From JANOYC01 sp031428675 (GTDB lineage Bacteria > Actinomycetota > Actinomycetes > Actinomycetales > Microbacteriaceae): a DNA stretch of 11,688 nucleotides. A program made the position numbers and the translations under genes. The stretch spans positions 1 through 11,688 of the forward strand of contig JANOYC010000145.1 of NCBI GenBank assembly GCA_031428675.1. Direction: 5' to 3'. Shown here in pieces: positions 1-5,703 of this stretch. The stretch's first letter is position 1. Each line of letters starts with the position of its first letter. The notes beneath the pieces are model-generated. The model was not told the origin of the DNA, ran no database searches, and worked only from the letters and a program-made list of their open reading frames with translations.

Positions 1-216
1 GCATCGTGGGTGCGCCTGACGGGTGACGAGGATCGCGATGACGAGCGCATCCGTGCCGTGATCGAGGGAGCGACCACATCGCTCGCTTCGCGCGATGTGA
101 TGCGCTACGTGCGCCGCGCGCCCCGGCCATCGAATCGAGCACGCGCACGCTCCCTGGCGGACGTCGCTGTGCCTCGGCTGATTCTCGCGCCACGAGAGCT
201 CCGCCACTCGCTCTAG
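1..216 (+). CDS. Possible 3' end of a truncated upstream gene, unidentified
   Basis: One + frame is open from the first base to a TAG at 214-216, giving about 71 residues that end in ...LAPRELRHSL. There is an in-frame GTG at 10, but no convincing ribosome site can be seen because the window starts there. Third positions are mostly G or C, as in the real genes nearby, which favours coding. The residues are rich in Arg, Ala and Asp and match no family I recognise. It would read in the same direction as the regulator gene, 69 bp downstream. It could equally be a chance open frame in high-GC DNA. The sequence to the left of the window would decide. Confidence 0.3.
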   Translation, partial: ASWVRLTGDEDRDDERIRAVIEGATTSLASRDVMRYVRRAPRPSNRARARSLADVAVPRLILAPRELRHSL

Positions 217-236
217 TCGTCTCGGGCTAGTGATAT

Positions 237-246
237 TGTCGTGACA
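237..246 (+). promoter_or_regulatory. Candidate IolR-type operator upstream of the regulator gene
   Basis: The bases TGTCGTGACA form the core of a 12-bp dyad (236-247) with arms TTGTC and GACAA around GT. It lies 39 bp before the GTG start of the GntR gene. It agrees at 9 of 10 positions with KGWCHTRACA, which I recall as the proposed IolR motif of Corynebacterium glutamicum. It differs by two G/A changes from the site at 4771-4780. A possible -10 element TATTGT (234-239) overlaps it, but no good -35 is seen. Autoregulation is inferred. Confidence 0.55.
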
Positions 247-285
247 AGACGTCGTTGAGGACGTTCGGCGATCGAAAGGGGTTTC

Positions 286-1047
286 GTGTCGACTCCGGAG
301 GTCATCCTTCCCCAGACGCTCTTCATGGACCTTGATCGATCGGGTCCGGTTCCGCTGTATTTCCAGGTGTCGCAGCGCATCGAGCAGGCGATCACGTCGG
401 GAGTGCTCAGGCCGGGTTCACGTCTGGAGAACGAGATTGCGCTCGGTGAGAGACTCGGACTGAGTCGGCCCACCATCCGTCGGGCCATTCAGGAACTTGT
501 TGACAAGGGCCTTCTCGTGCGTCGCCGTGGGATCGGAACTCAAGTCGTGCACGGACAGGTGACCCGCGGGGTGGAGCTCACGAGCCTATTCGAAGACCTC
601 GCGCGAGCAGGAAAATCGCCGACCACTCGCGTCATCGACGCGATAGTAATGCCCGCCGATGGGCGAATCGCCGCCGCACTGAGCGTCGAGGTCGACTCCC
701 CTACCCTGTATCTCCATCGCGTGCGCCTAGCCGAAGACGTGCCGGTTGCCGTGTTGGAGAACTGGTTGCCGGAGGAATACGCGAACCTCAGCGCCGAGGA
801 TGTGGGCACACACGGGTTGTATCAGCTGTTGCGTTCCCGAGGGGTCACCATGCGCGTCGCCAAACAGCGCATCGGAGCGCGCAATGCGAGCGCCGAAGAG
901 AGCGACCTTCTCGAGATCGAGAAGAACTCCGCCGTACTCACGATGGACCGCACGGCCTTCGACAGCAGCGGGCGGGCGGTCGAGTTCGGTCATCACTGCT
1001 ACCGACCCGACCTGTACTCCTTCGAGTTCACCCTCGTCGAGAAGTAG
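286..1047 (+). CDS. GntR-family regulator with UTRA ligand domain (IolR-like)
   Basis: This 253-residue cytoplasmic protein probably represses the inositol genes and responds to an inositol-derived ligand. Residues about 20-90 are a GntR winged helix-turn-helix: PLYFQVSQRIEQAI, then the helix-turn-helix at about 52-75 (LGLSRPTIRRAIQEL), then the wing ending GIGTQVV. Residues about 95-250 resemble a UTRA effector domain of the HutC/FarR subgroup, ending in the typical YRPDLYSFEFTL. The length is normal for the group. The GTG start at 286 is preceded by AAAGGGG at 275-281; an in-frame ATG at 325 would leave only a few residues before the DNA-binding domain and is less likely. It is the only clear + strand gene, and it converges on the tautomerase gene with 20 bp between the stops. 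The C. glutamicum inositol repressor IolR is also GntR-type. Target assignment here rests on location and on the matching sites at 237-246 and 4771-4780. Confidence 0.88.
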   Translation: MSTPEVILPQTLFMDLDRSGPVPLYFQVSQRIEQAITSGVLRPGSRLENEIALGERLGLSRPTIRRAIQELVDKGLLVRRRGIGTQVVHGQVTRGVELTSLFEDLARAGKSPTTRVIDAIVMPADGRIAAALSVEVDSPTLYLHRVRLAEDVPVAVLENWLPEEYANLSAEDVGTHGLYQLLRSRGVTMRVAKQRIGARNASAEESDLLEIEKNSAVLTMDRTAFDSSGRAVEFGHHCYRPDLYSFEFTLVEK

Positions 1048-1067
1048 TCCCTCCGAGAAAGCGAAAG

Positions 1068-1472
1068 CTAACGCGCAGGCACCGCGAGCTGGCCGGTCAA
1101 GTACTGCGCGGCGCCGAAGCCGAACGACCAGTCCTCGGGGCCGTTCTCGACGTAGCCGAGGAACACGTCACGGCCATCGACTCCCCGCTCGGCTAGTTTC
1201 GCAGCGATGCGCGCGTACAGTTGCTGCTTCTTCTCGGTGGATCGACCACGCTGGGTGAAGATCTGGATCATCACGACGCCGTCGGTGCGGTCGAAGCCGA
1301 GTCCGGCGTCCTGAGCGATGATCGCGCCAGCATCGTGTTGCGTAACGATCTGGAATCGGTCGCGGGGCGGGATGCCGTAGATTTCGACGATCGCATCGTG
1401 AATCGCCGTGGCAATGGCGTCGACGTCAACGGCGGCACGACCGCGAATAATGTCAATTCGAACAAGGGGCAT
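1068..1472 (-). CDS. Tautomerase-superfamily protein (Tautomerase_2-like)
   Basis: This 134-residue protein starts Met-Pro, so removal of Met would expose the N-terminal proline that is the catalytic base of the 4-oxalocrotonate tautomerase/MIF superfamily. The sequence looks like two beta-alpha-beta halves: PLVRIDIIRG at the start and VVMIQIFTQRGRS at about 66-78. The C-terminal EDWSFGFGAAQYLTG (about 113-127) is typical of the roughly 130-residue Tautomerase_2 group as I recall it. The substrate is unknown. The start is supported by AAGGAG (1478-1483 on the opposite strand) five bases upstream, inside a small palindrome (1477-1489). It is separated from the importer genes by a terminator-like hairpin, so it may have its own promoter or depend on read-through; I find no clear promoter. 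A role in handling keto/enol inositol intermediates is speculation from location. Confidence 0.82.
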   Translation of the reverse strand: MPLVRIDIIRGRAAVDVDAIATAIHDAIVEIYGIPPRDRFQIVTQHDAGAIIAQDAGLGFDRTDGVVMIQIFTQRGRSTEKKQQLYARIAAKLAERGVDGRDVFLGYVENGPEDWSFGFGAAQYLTGQLAVPAR

Positions 1473-1476
1473 GGAA

Positions 1477-1489
1477 ACTCCTTAGGAGT
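1477..1489 (-). promoter_or_regulatory. Palindromic ribosome-binding site of the tautomerase gene
   Basis: The 13-bp palindrome has arms ACTCCT and AGGAGT around one T. On the - strand it carries AAGGAG five bases before the ATG at 1472. Its two halves could pair in the RNA only weakly because there is almost no loop, so sequestration of the ribosome site is doubtful. It serves mainly to fix the start codon. Confidence 0.5.
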
Positions 1490-1522
1490 CGACGAAGCGC
1501 CGTCAGGCGCACGGGAAAGGAA

Positions 1523-1565
1523 GCGGGCCTCCCCGACCTCCACCACGTCGGTCGGGAAAGCCCGC
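1523..1565 (-). terminator. Terminator-like stem-loop after the importer operon
   Basis: Outer arms GCGGGC (1523-1528) and GCCCGC (1560-1565) enclose inner arms CCCGACC (1532-1538) and GGTCGGG (1550-1556). Three-base internal loops lie between the stems, and the terminal loop is 11 nt (1539-1549). In the - strand direction it lies about 70 bp after the ATPase stop and is followed by TTCCTTTCCC, a broken pyrimidine tract rather than a clean T run. It probably ends or reduces transcription before the tautomerase gene. A smaller hairpin follows at 1497-1510 (GCGCC/GGCGC). Confidence 0.6.
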
Positions 1566-1637
1566 AGTCAATGTGGGCTGGCGCTCGGCCCGACGGTGTG
1601 ACGGCGGGACCGGGTGCGCACTTGGGGAGCACAACCG

Positions 1638-2429
1638 CTACAACGGCCGACCCTCGCGGAATCGACGGACGCCTTCGGCGCCCTCGACGACCGCCGCCGT
1701 CAGTTCTTCGACGCTCGTGTCTTCGCGTCGCACGTCGAGGATCTTCTCACCGTGGTTCATCACGATGTGTCGGTCGCACACCTCAAACGCGTGGTGCAGG
1801 TTGTGCGTAACGAGCACGGAGCTCACGCCCTCCGACTTGAGCTGGCGAAGATAGTTCAGCAGGGCCTCGGTTGCACGCACCGCGAGCGCTGAGGTCGGCT
1901 CGTCGAGAATGAGCAGACTCCGCTTGAAATGCACTGCCCGAGCAATGGCGACAGCCTGAGCCTGACCGCCCGAGAGCGAGGCAACGAGTTGCTTTGAGCT
2001 CTTGATGCCCTCGATCGTGACGACGGTATCGAGGATTCGCGTCGCGATCTCGTCCATCTTCTTTACCTTCATGAGGCCGAACCGGTTGGTTATCTCGCGT
2101 CCCATGAAGATATTGCGGCTGATCGACATCTGCGGCACAAGGGCCGAGTCCTGGAAGATCGTCTCGATGCCGAGCTCTTCGGTAACTTCGCGATTGACGT
2201 GCTCCTGCAGCTTGCCGTCCCACGAGTACTTACCGCTCGTCATCGGCACAACGCCCGACATGATCTTCACGAGAGTTGACTTGCCGGCACCGTTGTCGCC
2301 GAGCAAACCGACCACTTCGCTCTTGCCGATGTCGAAGCTCACCTTGTCGAGCACCGTGTTGGCGCCGTACTTCTTGGTGATTCCTTCGACGCGGAGCAAG
2401 TAGTCATCCGTCTTTGTGGCGGTGGTCAT
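1638..2429 (-). CDS. Sugar ABC importer, half-size ATP-binding protein (CUT2, FrcA-like)
   Basis: This 263-residue ATPase powers the importer encoded with it. All core motifs are present: Walker A GDNGAGKST (44-52), Q-loop Gln 93 in IFQDSALV, signature LSGGQ (152-156), Walker B LLILDEP (172-178) and H-loop His 209 (VLVTHN). The D-loop reads SALA rather than SALD, an Ala in place of the usual Asp, which I recall is common in sugar importers of this type. Many CUT2 importers (RbsA, XylG) have two fused ATPase domains of about 500 residues. This one has a single domain, as in the rhizobial fructose importer ATPase FrcA, and so should act as a homodimer. Its ATG overlaps the permease stop in an ATGA arrangement, indicating translational coupling. 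Sugar type is inferred from the neighbouring iol genes; inositol is likely but not shown. Confidence 0.92.
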   Translation of the reverse strand: MTTATKTDDYLLRVEGITKKYGANTVLDKVSFDIGKSEVVGLLGDNGAGKSTLVKIMSGVVPMTSGKYSWDGKLQEHVNREVTEELGIETIFQDSALVPQMSISRNIFMGREITNRFGLMKVKKMDEIATRILDTVVTIEGIKSSKQLVASLSGGQAQAVAIARAVHFKRSLLILDEPTSALAVRATEALLNYLRQLKSEGVSSVLVTHNLHHAFEVCDRHIVMNHGEKILDVRREDTSVEELTAAVVEGAEGVRRFREGRPL

Positions 2430-3547
2430 GACGCTTTTCCTTCCATGAGCTTGTTGAAGATTGCCGCTACGACGATGATGAGGCCGACAAAGAGCTGGAT
2501 GTAAAAGCCGGGCGCCTTTGCCAGGATGAGTCCGTTCTCGATGATTCGGATGAGTGCCGCGCCCACGATCATGCCGATGATCGCGCCGCGACCGCCGAGC
2601 AGAGACGTGCCTCCGACTACCGCTGCAGCAACCGCGATCAAGGTGTAGTCAGCGGTGGAACCGGGTTGCATAGCCGAGGTGCGCACCGAAATGAGAATCG
2701 CCGCGAATCCGACACACGCTCCGAAGATGGCGAAGCTCATCAGCTTGACTTTGTTGGGGTTGATCGAGATCGCCTTGGCCGCGTTGGCGTTGCCGCCGAC
2801 CGCGAAGATGTGGTTGCCCAGCTTGTGACGGTGCAGAAAGAACCAGGCCAGAATTCCGACGATGATCATCCAGACGAATTGCGACCGGAATAGACCGTAG
2901 TCGCCAGCGAAGAGTGCGACAAGAACGTCGTCCTTACTCTTGCGCAGGAGAGCCGGACTCGTGCCGTTCACAAAGATGCTCGCGCCAGTCCAGAAGAACC
3001 CCATGCCGAGAGTCGCGATGAAAGAGGGAATCTTCGTAATGATCACGATGAGGCCGTTGATGAGCGCGATCACGATGCCGCTACCGACGCCGGCGATGAG
3101 GCCCCAGCCCCAACCGAAGGCTTCCGAGATGCGGATGAAGGCGATGGCGGTGAAGCCGATGGCAGCCCCGAGGGAAAGGTCGAACTCGCCGGCGATCATG
3201 AGGATGCCGGTGCCGATGCCGAGAATCGCGAGAACGGGGATGTTCTGCGAGATGACGCCGGAGAGGTTGTTCGGAGACAAGAAGGGGAATCCGCTGGGGT
3301 TCGCGAGGCTCGCGATGGCGAATCCGAGGATCACCAGGATTAGGATGACCGAGATCTCGAGCGAACCGCGGCCGCGGATGTACTGAAGATTGTCTTTGAT
3401 ACGGGCGGTGAAGGTGGTCGGCTGGTTGTCGGAAAGACGTCGCACCTTGGCGACGGCTTCGGTGGGGGCTGGCGCCGTCATGACGTGTCGCTCTTCACCT
3501 AAATTGGAATCTGGCATGTCCTTGACTTTCATGTAGTGCGACGTCAT
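2426..3547 (-). CDS. Sugar ABC importer permease (CUT2, BPD_transp_2 family)
   Basis: This integral membrane protein of up to 373 residues forms the transport channel, probably as a dimer. The N-terminal 60 residues are polar and likely cytoplasmic, and the rest is largely hydrophobic. Clear membrane segments include about 63-83 (ISVILILVILGFAIA), 98-118, 145-170, 222-238, 268-288, 302-330 and 350-365. The family hallmark IAGEFDLSLGAAIGF lies at about 118-132 and GGNANAAKAISIN at about 251-263. The start is uncertain: ATG codons at 3547, 3532, 3517 and 3481 are in frame. The one at 3481 (MTAPAPTE) has GAAGAG nine bases upstream and gives a more usual 351 residues, while the first has no good ribosome site. 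It follows the binding-protein gene after a gap holding a very strong hairpin, and it overlaps the ATPase gene by 4 bp. Specificity for inositol is inferred from context. Confidence 0.9.
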   Translation of the reverse strand: MTSHYMKVKDMPDSNLGEERHVMTAPAPTEAVAKVRRLSDNQPTTFTARIKDNLQYIRGRGSLEISVILILVILGFAIASLANPSGFPFLSPNNLSGVISQNIPVLAILGIGTGILMIAGEFDLSLGAAIGFTAIAFIRISEAFGWGWGLIAGVGSGIVIALINGLIVIITKIPSFIATLGMGFFWTGASIFVNGTSPALLRKSKDDVLVALFAGDYGLFRSQFVWMIIVGILAWFFLHRHKLGNHIFAVGGNANAAKAISINPNKVKLMSFAIFGACVGFAAILISVRTSAMQPGSTADYTLIAVAAAVVGGTSLLGGRGAIIGMIVGAALIRIIENGLILAKAPGFYIQLFVGLIIVVAAIFNKLMEGKAS

Positions 3548-3574
3548 TGCCGCGGTGCCATGGAGGGGGGTATG

Positions 3575-3621
3575 CGGTAGGCGACGGGGCCGATCGCCGT
3601 GATCGGCCCCGTCGCCTACCG
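3575..3621 (-). repeat. Perfect 21-bp inverted repeat (strong RNA hairpin) after the binding-protein gene
   Basis: The arms 3575-3595 and 3601-3621 are perfectly complementary over 21 bp (left arm begins CGGTAGGCGACG) with a 5-nt loop at 3596-3600. In the transcribed - strand the hairpin starts 13 nt after the TAG of the binding-protein gene and precedes the permease gene. It is GC-rich and is followed by GCATACCCCCC, so there is no T tract. The likely role is to protect the 3' end of the binding-protein message and reduce read-through into the permease and ATPase genes. That would allow the binding protein to be made in excess. A site for a DNA-binding protein is a less likely alternative. 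Confidence 0.85.
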
Positions 3622-3634
3622 TGTGGAGAGAGAA

Positions 3635-4666
3635 CTACCAGCGAACGCCCTGGAGGTCTTCGGCCTCGAGGTTGCTCACGTTGGACTCGTCGATGAGGCC
3701 GAGACCACCGGAGTTGATGTTGGCCGGTGCGAGACCGAAGTCGAGCCACAGAACACCCTGCATCACTGACTGAAAGCCCTGCACGTAACCCTGCTGGTCG
3801 GCGGTTGCGATGATGTCACCGTTCTTGATGCCGTCGATCACCTGCGGTGACGTGTCGAATCCGACTACGGGAACCTTGACGCCGGCGTCGGCCATAGCCG
3901 CGACGATGTTGCGGTGCGGGGTGCCGCCGAGGGGGGTGACCGCCTTGACATCCGGGTTGGCGATGAGCCACGAGGTCAGTGAGCTGAGCGCCTCTTCGTC
4001 GGATCCGGAAGTGCGGAGATATTCGCCCTTAGCGCCGACCGCGTCGAGGGCCTCCTGAACGCCGCCACCGCGCTGGATCGCGTAGTTCTGCTCGGGCTCT
4101 TCGGCCGGGAACAGCACCTTGTCACCAGCGGTGAGCGGCACTTCCTCGAGAAGTCGCTCTCCGACGAGCTGGCCGACTTCGAAGAAGTCCTGGCCGACGA
4201 AGCCGGTGATGCAGTCGCCTACGCTTTCTGGCGCCGGAACGTTGTAGGTGATGATCTGGATACCGGCGTCGTGGGCGTCGCAGGCAACCTGCACCCACTT
4301 CTCACCCTCGTTGAACGGCATGAAGATGATCGCGGGTTTGGTCGCCGTTGCGGTGGCGACGAGGTCGACCATCTTGTCGGGATCGGCGTCCGCCGTCTGG
4401 TGGGTGAACTTCAGGCCACCCAGTTGGGACGCGTCTTCCGCACCTTGGAGAATCTGAGCCCAGAACGCGTCGCTTGAGGGGTTGTAATACGTGAGGAAGT
4501 AAACTTCGCGTCCCTCCGTGCGGCTTCCGAGTCCGTCCTCGAGCCCGGTGGACGTGTCGCCGGTGCTGCTACTACCGCCGCTCGTACATGCTGCAAGCGC
4601 GAGAGTTGCCACACCCATCGCGGCCAATGTCGCGAGTGCGCGACCCTTTTTGAATGTGAGCTTCAC
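3635..4666 (-). CDS. Sugar ABC importer substrate-binding lipoprotein (Peripla_BP_4 family)
   Basis: This 343-residue protein captures substrate outside the cell for the adjacent permease. It begins with a basic stretch (KLTFKKGR), a hydrophobic segment and the lipobox LALAAC, with lipidation expected at Cys 27. A Ser/Thr/Gly-rich linker follows. The rest is a type I periplasmic-binding fold of the ribose/inositol group: VYFLTYYNPSSDAFWAQILQ (about 55-75), DPDKMVDLVATA (about 95-106), PVVGFDTSPQVIDGIKNG in the second lobe, then IATADQQGYVQGFQSV. The start is GTG at 4664-4666, with GAAAGGG ten bases upstream; no ATG would keep the whole signal peptide. It is the first gene of the importer operon, 141 bp after iolH, and is preceded by a promoter and candidate operator. 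Inositol as ligand is inferred from the locus; the family also binds ribose, xylose and other sugars. Confidence 0.9.
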   Translation of the reverse strand: MKLTFKKGRALATLAAMGVATLALAACTSGGSSSTGDTSTGLEDGLGSRTEGREVYFLTYYNPSSDAFWAQILQGAEDASQLGGLKFTHQTADADPDKMVDLVATATATKPAIIFMPFNEGEKWVQVACDAHDAGIQIITYNVPAPESVGDCITGFVGQDFFEVGQLVGERLLEEVPLTAGDKVLFPAEEPEQNYAIQRGGGVQEALDAVGAKGEYLRTSGSDEEALSSLTSWLIANPDVKAVTPLGGTPHRNIVAAMADAGVKVPVVGFDTSPQVIDGIKNGDIIATADQQGYVQGFQSVMQGVLWLDFGLAPANINSGGLGLIDESNVSNLEAEDLQGVRW

Positions 4667-4736
4667 TTCGTTGTGTCCCTTTCAATGATGGCCGCATCCG
4701 CTTTGTGGGATGTGCCTCAGCCTCGTTGCTGGATCA

Positions 4737-4765
4737 AACGTAACCCGCTATTCGGCGTAGGTCAA
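4737..4765 (-). promoter_or_regulatory. Predicted promoter of the importer operon
   Basis: On the - strand a -35 element TTGACC (4760-4765) is separated by 17 bp from TACGTT (4737-4742), which fits the loose actinobacterial -10 pattern TANNNT. Transcription would start near 4730, leaving a leader of about 65 nt before the GTG of the binding-protein gene. An AT-rich stretch at 4780-4786 might instead supply a -10 for a second start, but it lacks a matching -35. Confidence 0.5.
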
Positions 4766-4797
4766 CAGTTTGTTATGACATATATACATCAGTTTGT
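4766..4797 (-). repeat. Direct repeat ACAAACTG flanking an AT-rich core
   Basis: The octamer CAGTTTGT (ACAAACTG on the - strand) occurs at 4766-4773 and 4790-4797, 24 bp apart. Between the copies lies an AT-rich core including TATATA and the imperfect dyad TGACATATATACATCA (4777-4792, 12 of 16 positions symmetric). The copy nearer the importer overlaps the candidate operator. Such spacing, a little over two helical turns, suggests tandem binding sites upstream of the promoter. Confidence 0.45.
4771..4780 (-). promoter_or_regulatory. Candidate IolR-type operator of the importer operon
   Basis: Read on the - strand the bases are TGTCATAACA, a full match to the KGWCHTRACA motif I recall for C. 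glutamicum IolR. They differ from the site at 237-246 by only two purine changes. The site ends five bases upstream of the predicted -35 element, so a bound repressor would touch RNA polymerase. It is in the only sizeable gap between the iol genes and the importer genes. Binding is inferred. Confidence 0.6.
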
Positions 4798-4807
4798 ACG
4801 TGAGGAT

Positions 4808-5680
4808 TTATGCGTCCGCGATGTGTCGCTGAATAGCATCCAATTGGGCGCGCGAGGTCTCGAAGTTCGTCTCGTTCTCGGAGAAGACACTCGAACAGAC
4901 AACCGATTCCGGGTTGTCGAGGAAACCGATCTCCTTGAGACCTGCAAAGAATTCTGGCCAGTTCACGTCGCCCGCTCCAATCGGCAGGTGCTGGTGCACG
5001 CGCACCGCGTTGCCGGGTGGATTGGAGATGTAGCGCAGGCCGTGCGAGCGATGGTGATCCATCGTGTCCGACACGTGAACCAGGCCGAGTCGCTTGCCGG
5101 CCGCCCGCATGATCTCGAGCGGCGCATTCCCCATGTGGAAAGTGTGCGACGCGACGTAGACGAATCCGATGTTCGCAGAGTTGACTCCGCGGATAACGCG
5201 CAAGGCAGCGAGGCCGTCTTCGACGAAGTCGTCTGGGTGCGGATCGATGAGCACCCGAATCCCCTCCTTCTCGATAATCGGCACGAGCTCCTCCATCGAG
5301 CGGTAGAACGCACGCTCCGATTCCTCCGCCTTCTCCGGGCGACCGCTGAACTCGGTGTTCATGGTCGCGACACCGAGGTCGACGGTGATCTGAATGGCGC
5401 GCTTCCAGTAGCGCACCGCCGCTTCGCGTGCGTCTTCGTCGGGCCCCGACCAGCGCAGCACCGGCAGCACCGACGCCACGCCGACCCCGGCCTTCTTCAG
5501 CGCCTTCGTGAAGTCCTGCACGAGTTCGTCGTCGGCTTTGGGGTGGTTGAAGAACGGGATCATGTCGGCGTGCGGCGTGAGCTGTAGCCAGTCATAACCG
5601 AGATCGCGAGCTACCTTCGGAAACTCCAGCAGCGAATGCGAATGGTGAAACGGTGTGGGATCGAGAGCGATCTTGACCAT
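4808..5680 (-). CDS. iolH: IolH-like TIM-barrel protein (sugar phosphate isomerase/epimerase family)
   Basis: This 290-residue protein belongs to the xylose-isomerase-like TIM-barrel family (AP_endonuc_2). It starts MVKIALDPTPFHHSHSLLEF and carries likely metal ligands on successive strands: Glu 110 (MNTEFSG), Asp 146 and His 148 (LIDPHPDD), His 179/182 (SHTFHMGN), His 202 (LVHVSDTMDHH) and His 230 (RVHQHLPIG). The length matches IolH of Bacillus subtilis and C. glutamicum, and its position right after iolG is where iolH sits in C. glutamicum. The exact reaction of IolH is not settled, to my knowledge. The ATG at 5680 has AAGGAG seven bases upstream; a longer reading from 5941 would run inside iolG and is rejected. 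It is 23 bp downstream of iolG and closes the catabolic operon. An IolE- or MocC-type activity on inositol or rhizopine derivatives is the main alternative. Confidence 0.68.
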   Translation of the reverse strand: MVKIALDPTPFHHSHSLLEFPKVARDLGYDWLQLTPHADMIPFFNHPKADDELVQDFTKALKKAGVGVASVLPVLRWSGPDEDAREAAVRYWKRAIQITVDLGVATMNTEFSGRPEKAEESERAFYRSMEELVPIIEKEGIRVLIDPHPDDFVEDGLAALRVIRGVNSANIGFVYVASHTFHMGNAPLEIMRAAGKRLGLVHVSDTMDHHRSHGLRYISNPPGNAVRVHQHLPIGAGDVNWPEFFAGLKEIGFLDNPESVVCSSVFSENETNFETSRAQLDAIQRHIADA

Positions 5681-5703
5681 CGGTGTGCTCCTTCGATTGT
5701 GGC

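Noticed and set aside
1048..1067. Bidirectional terminator between the convergent regulator and tautomerase genes
   Set aside because: The 20-bp gap has no convincing inverted repeat or T/A tract.
3575..3621. Calling the 21-bp hairpin a classical rho-independent terminator
   Set aside because: No T run follows on the - strand, and the permease and ATPase genes downstream would be cut off from the only visible promoter. Partial termination or message protection is more plausible.
4673..5587. Open frame of 304 codons on the + strand across the importer promoter and iolH
   Set aside because: It is antisense to iolH and crosses the promoter gap; no recognisable domain or ribosome site supports it.
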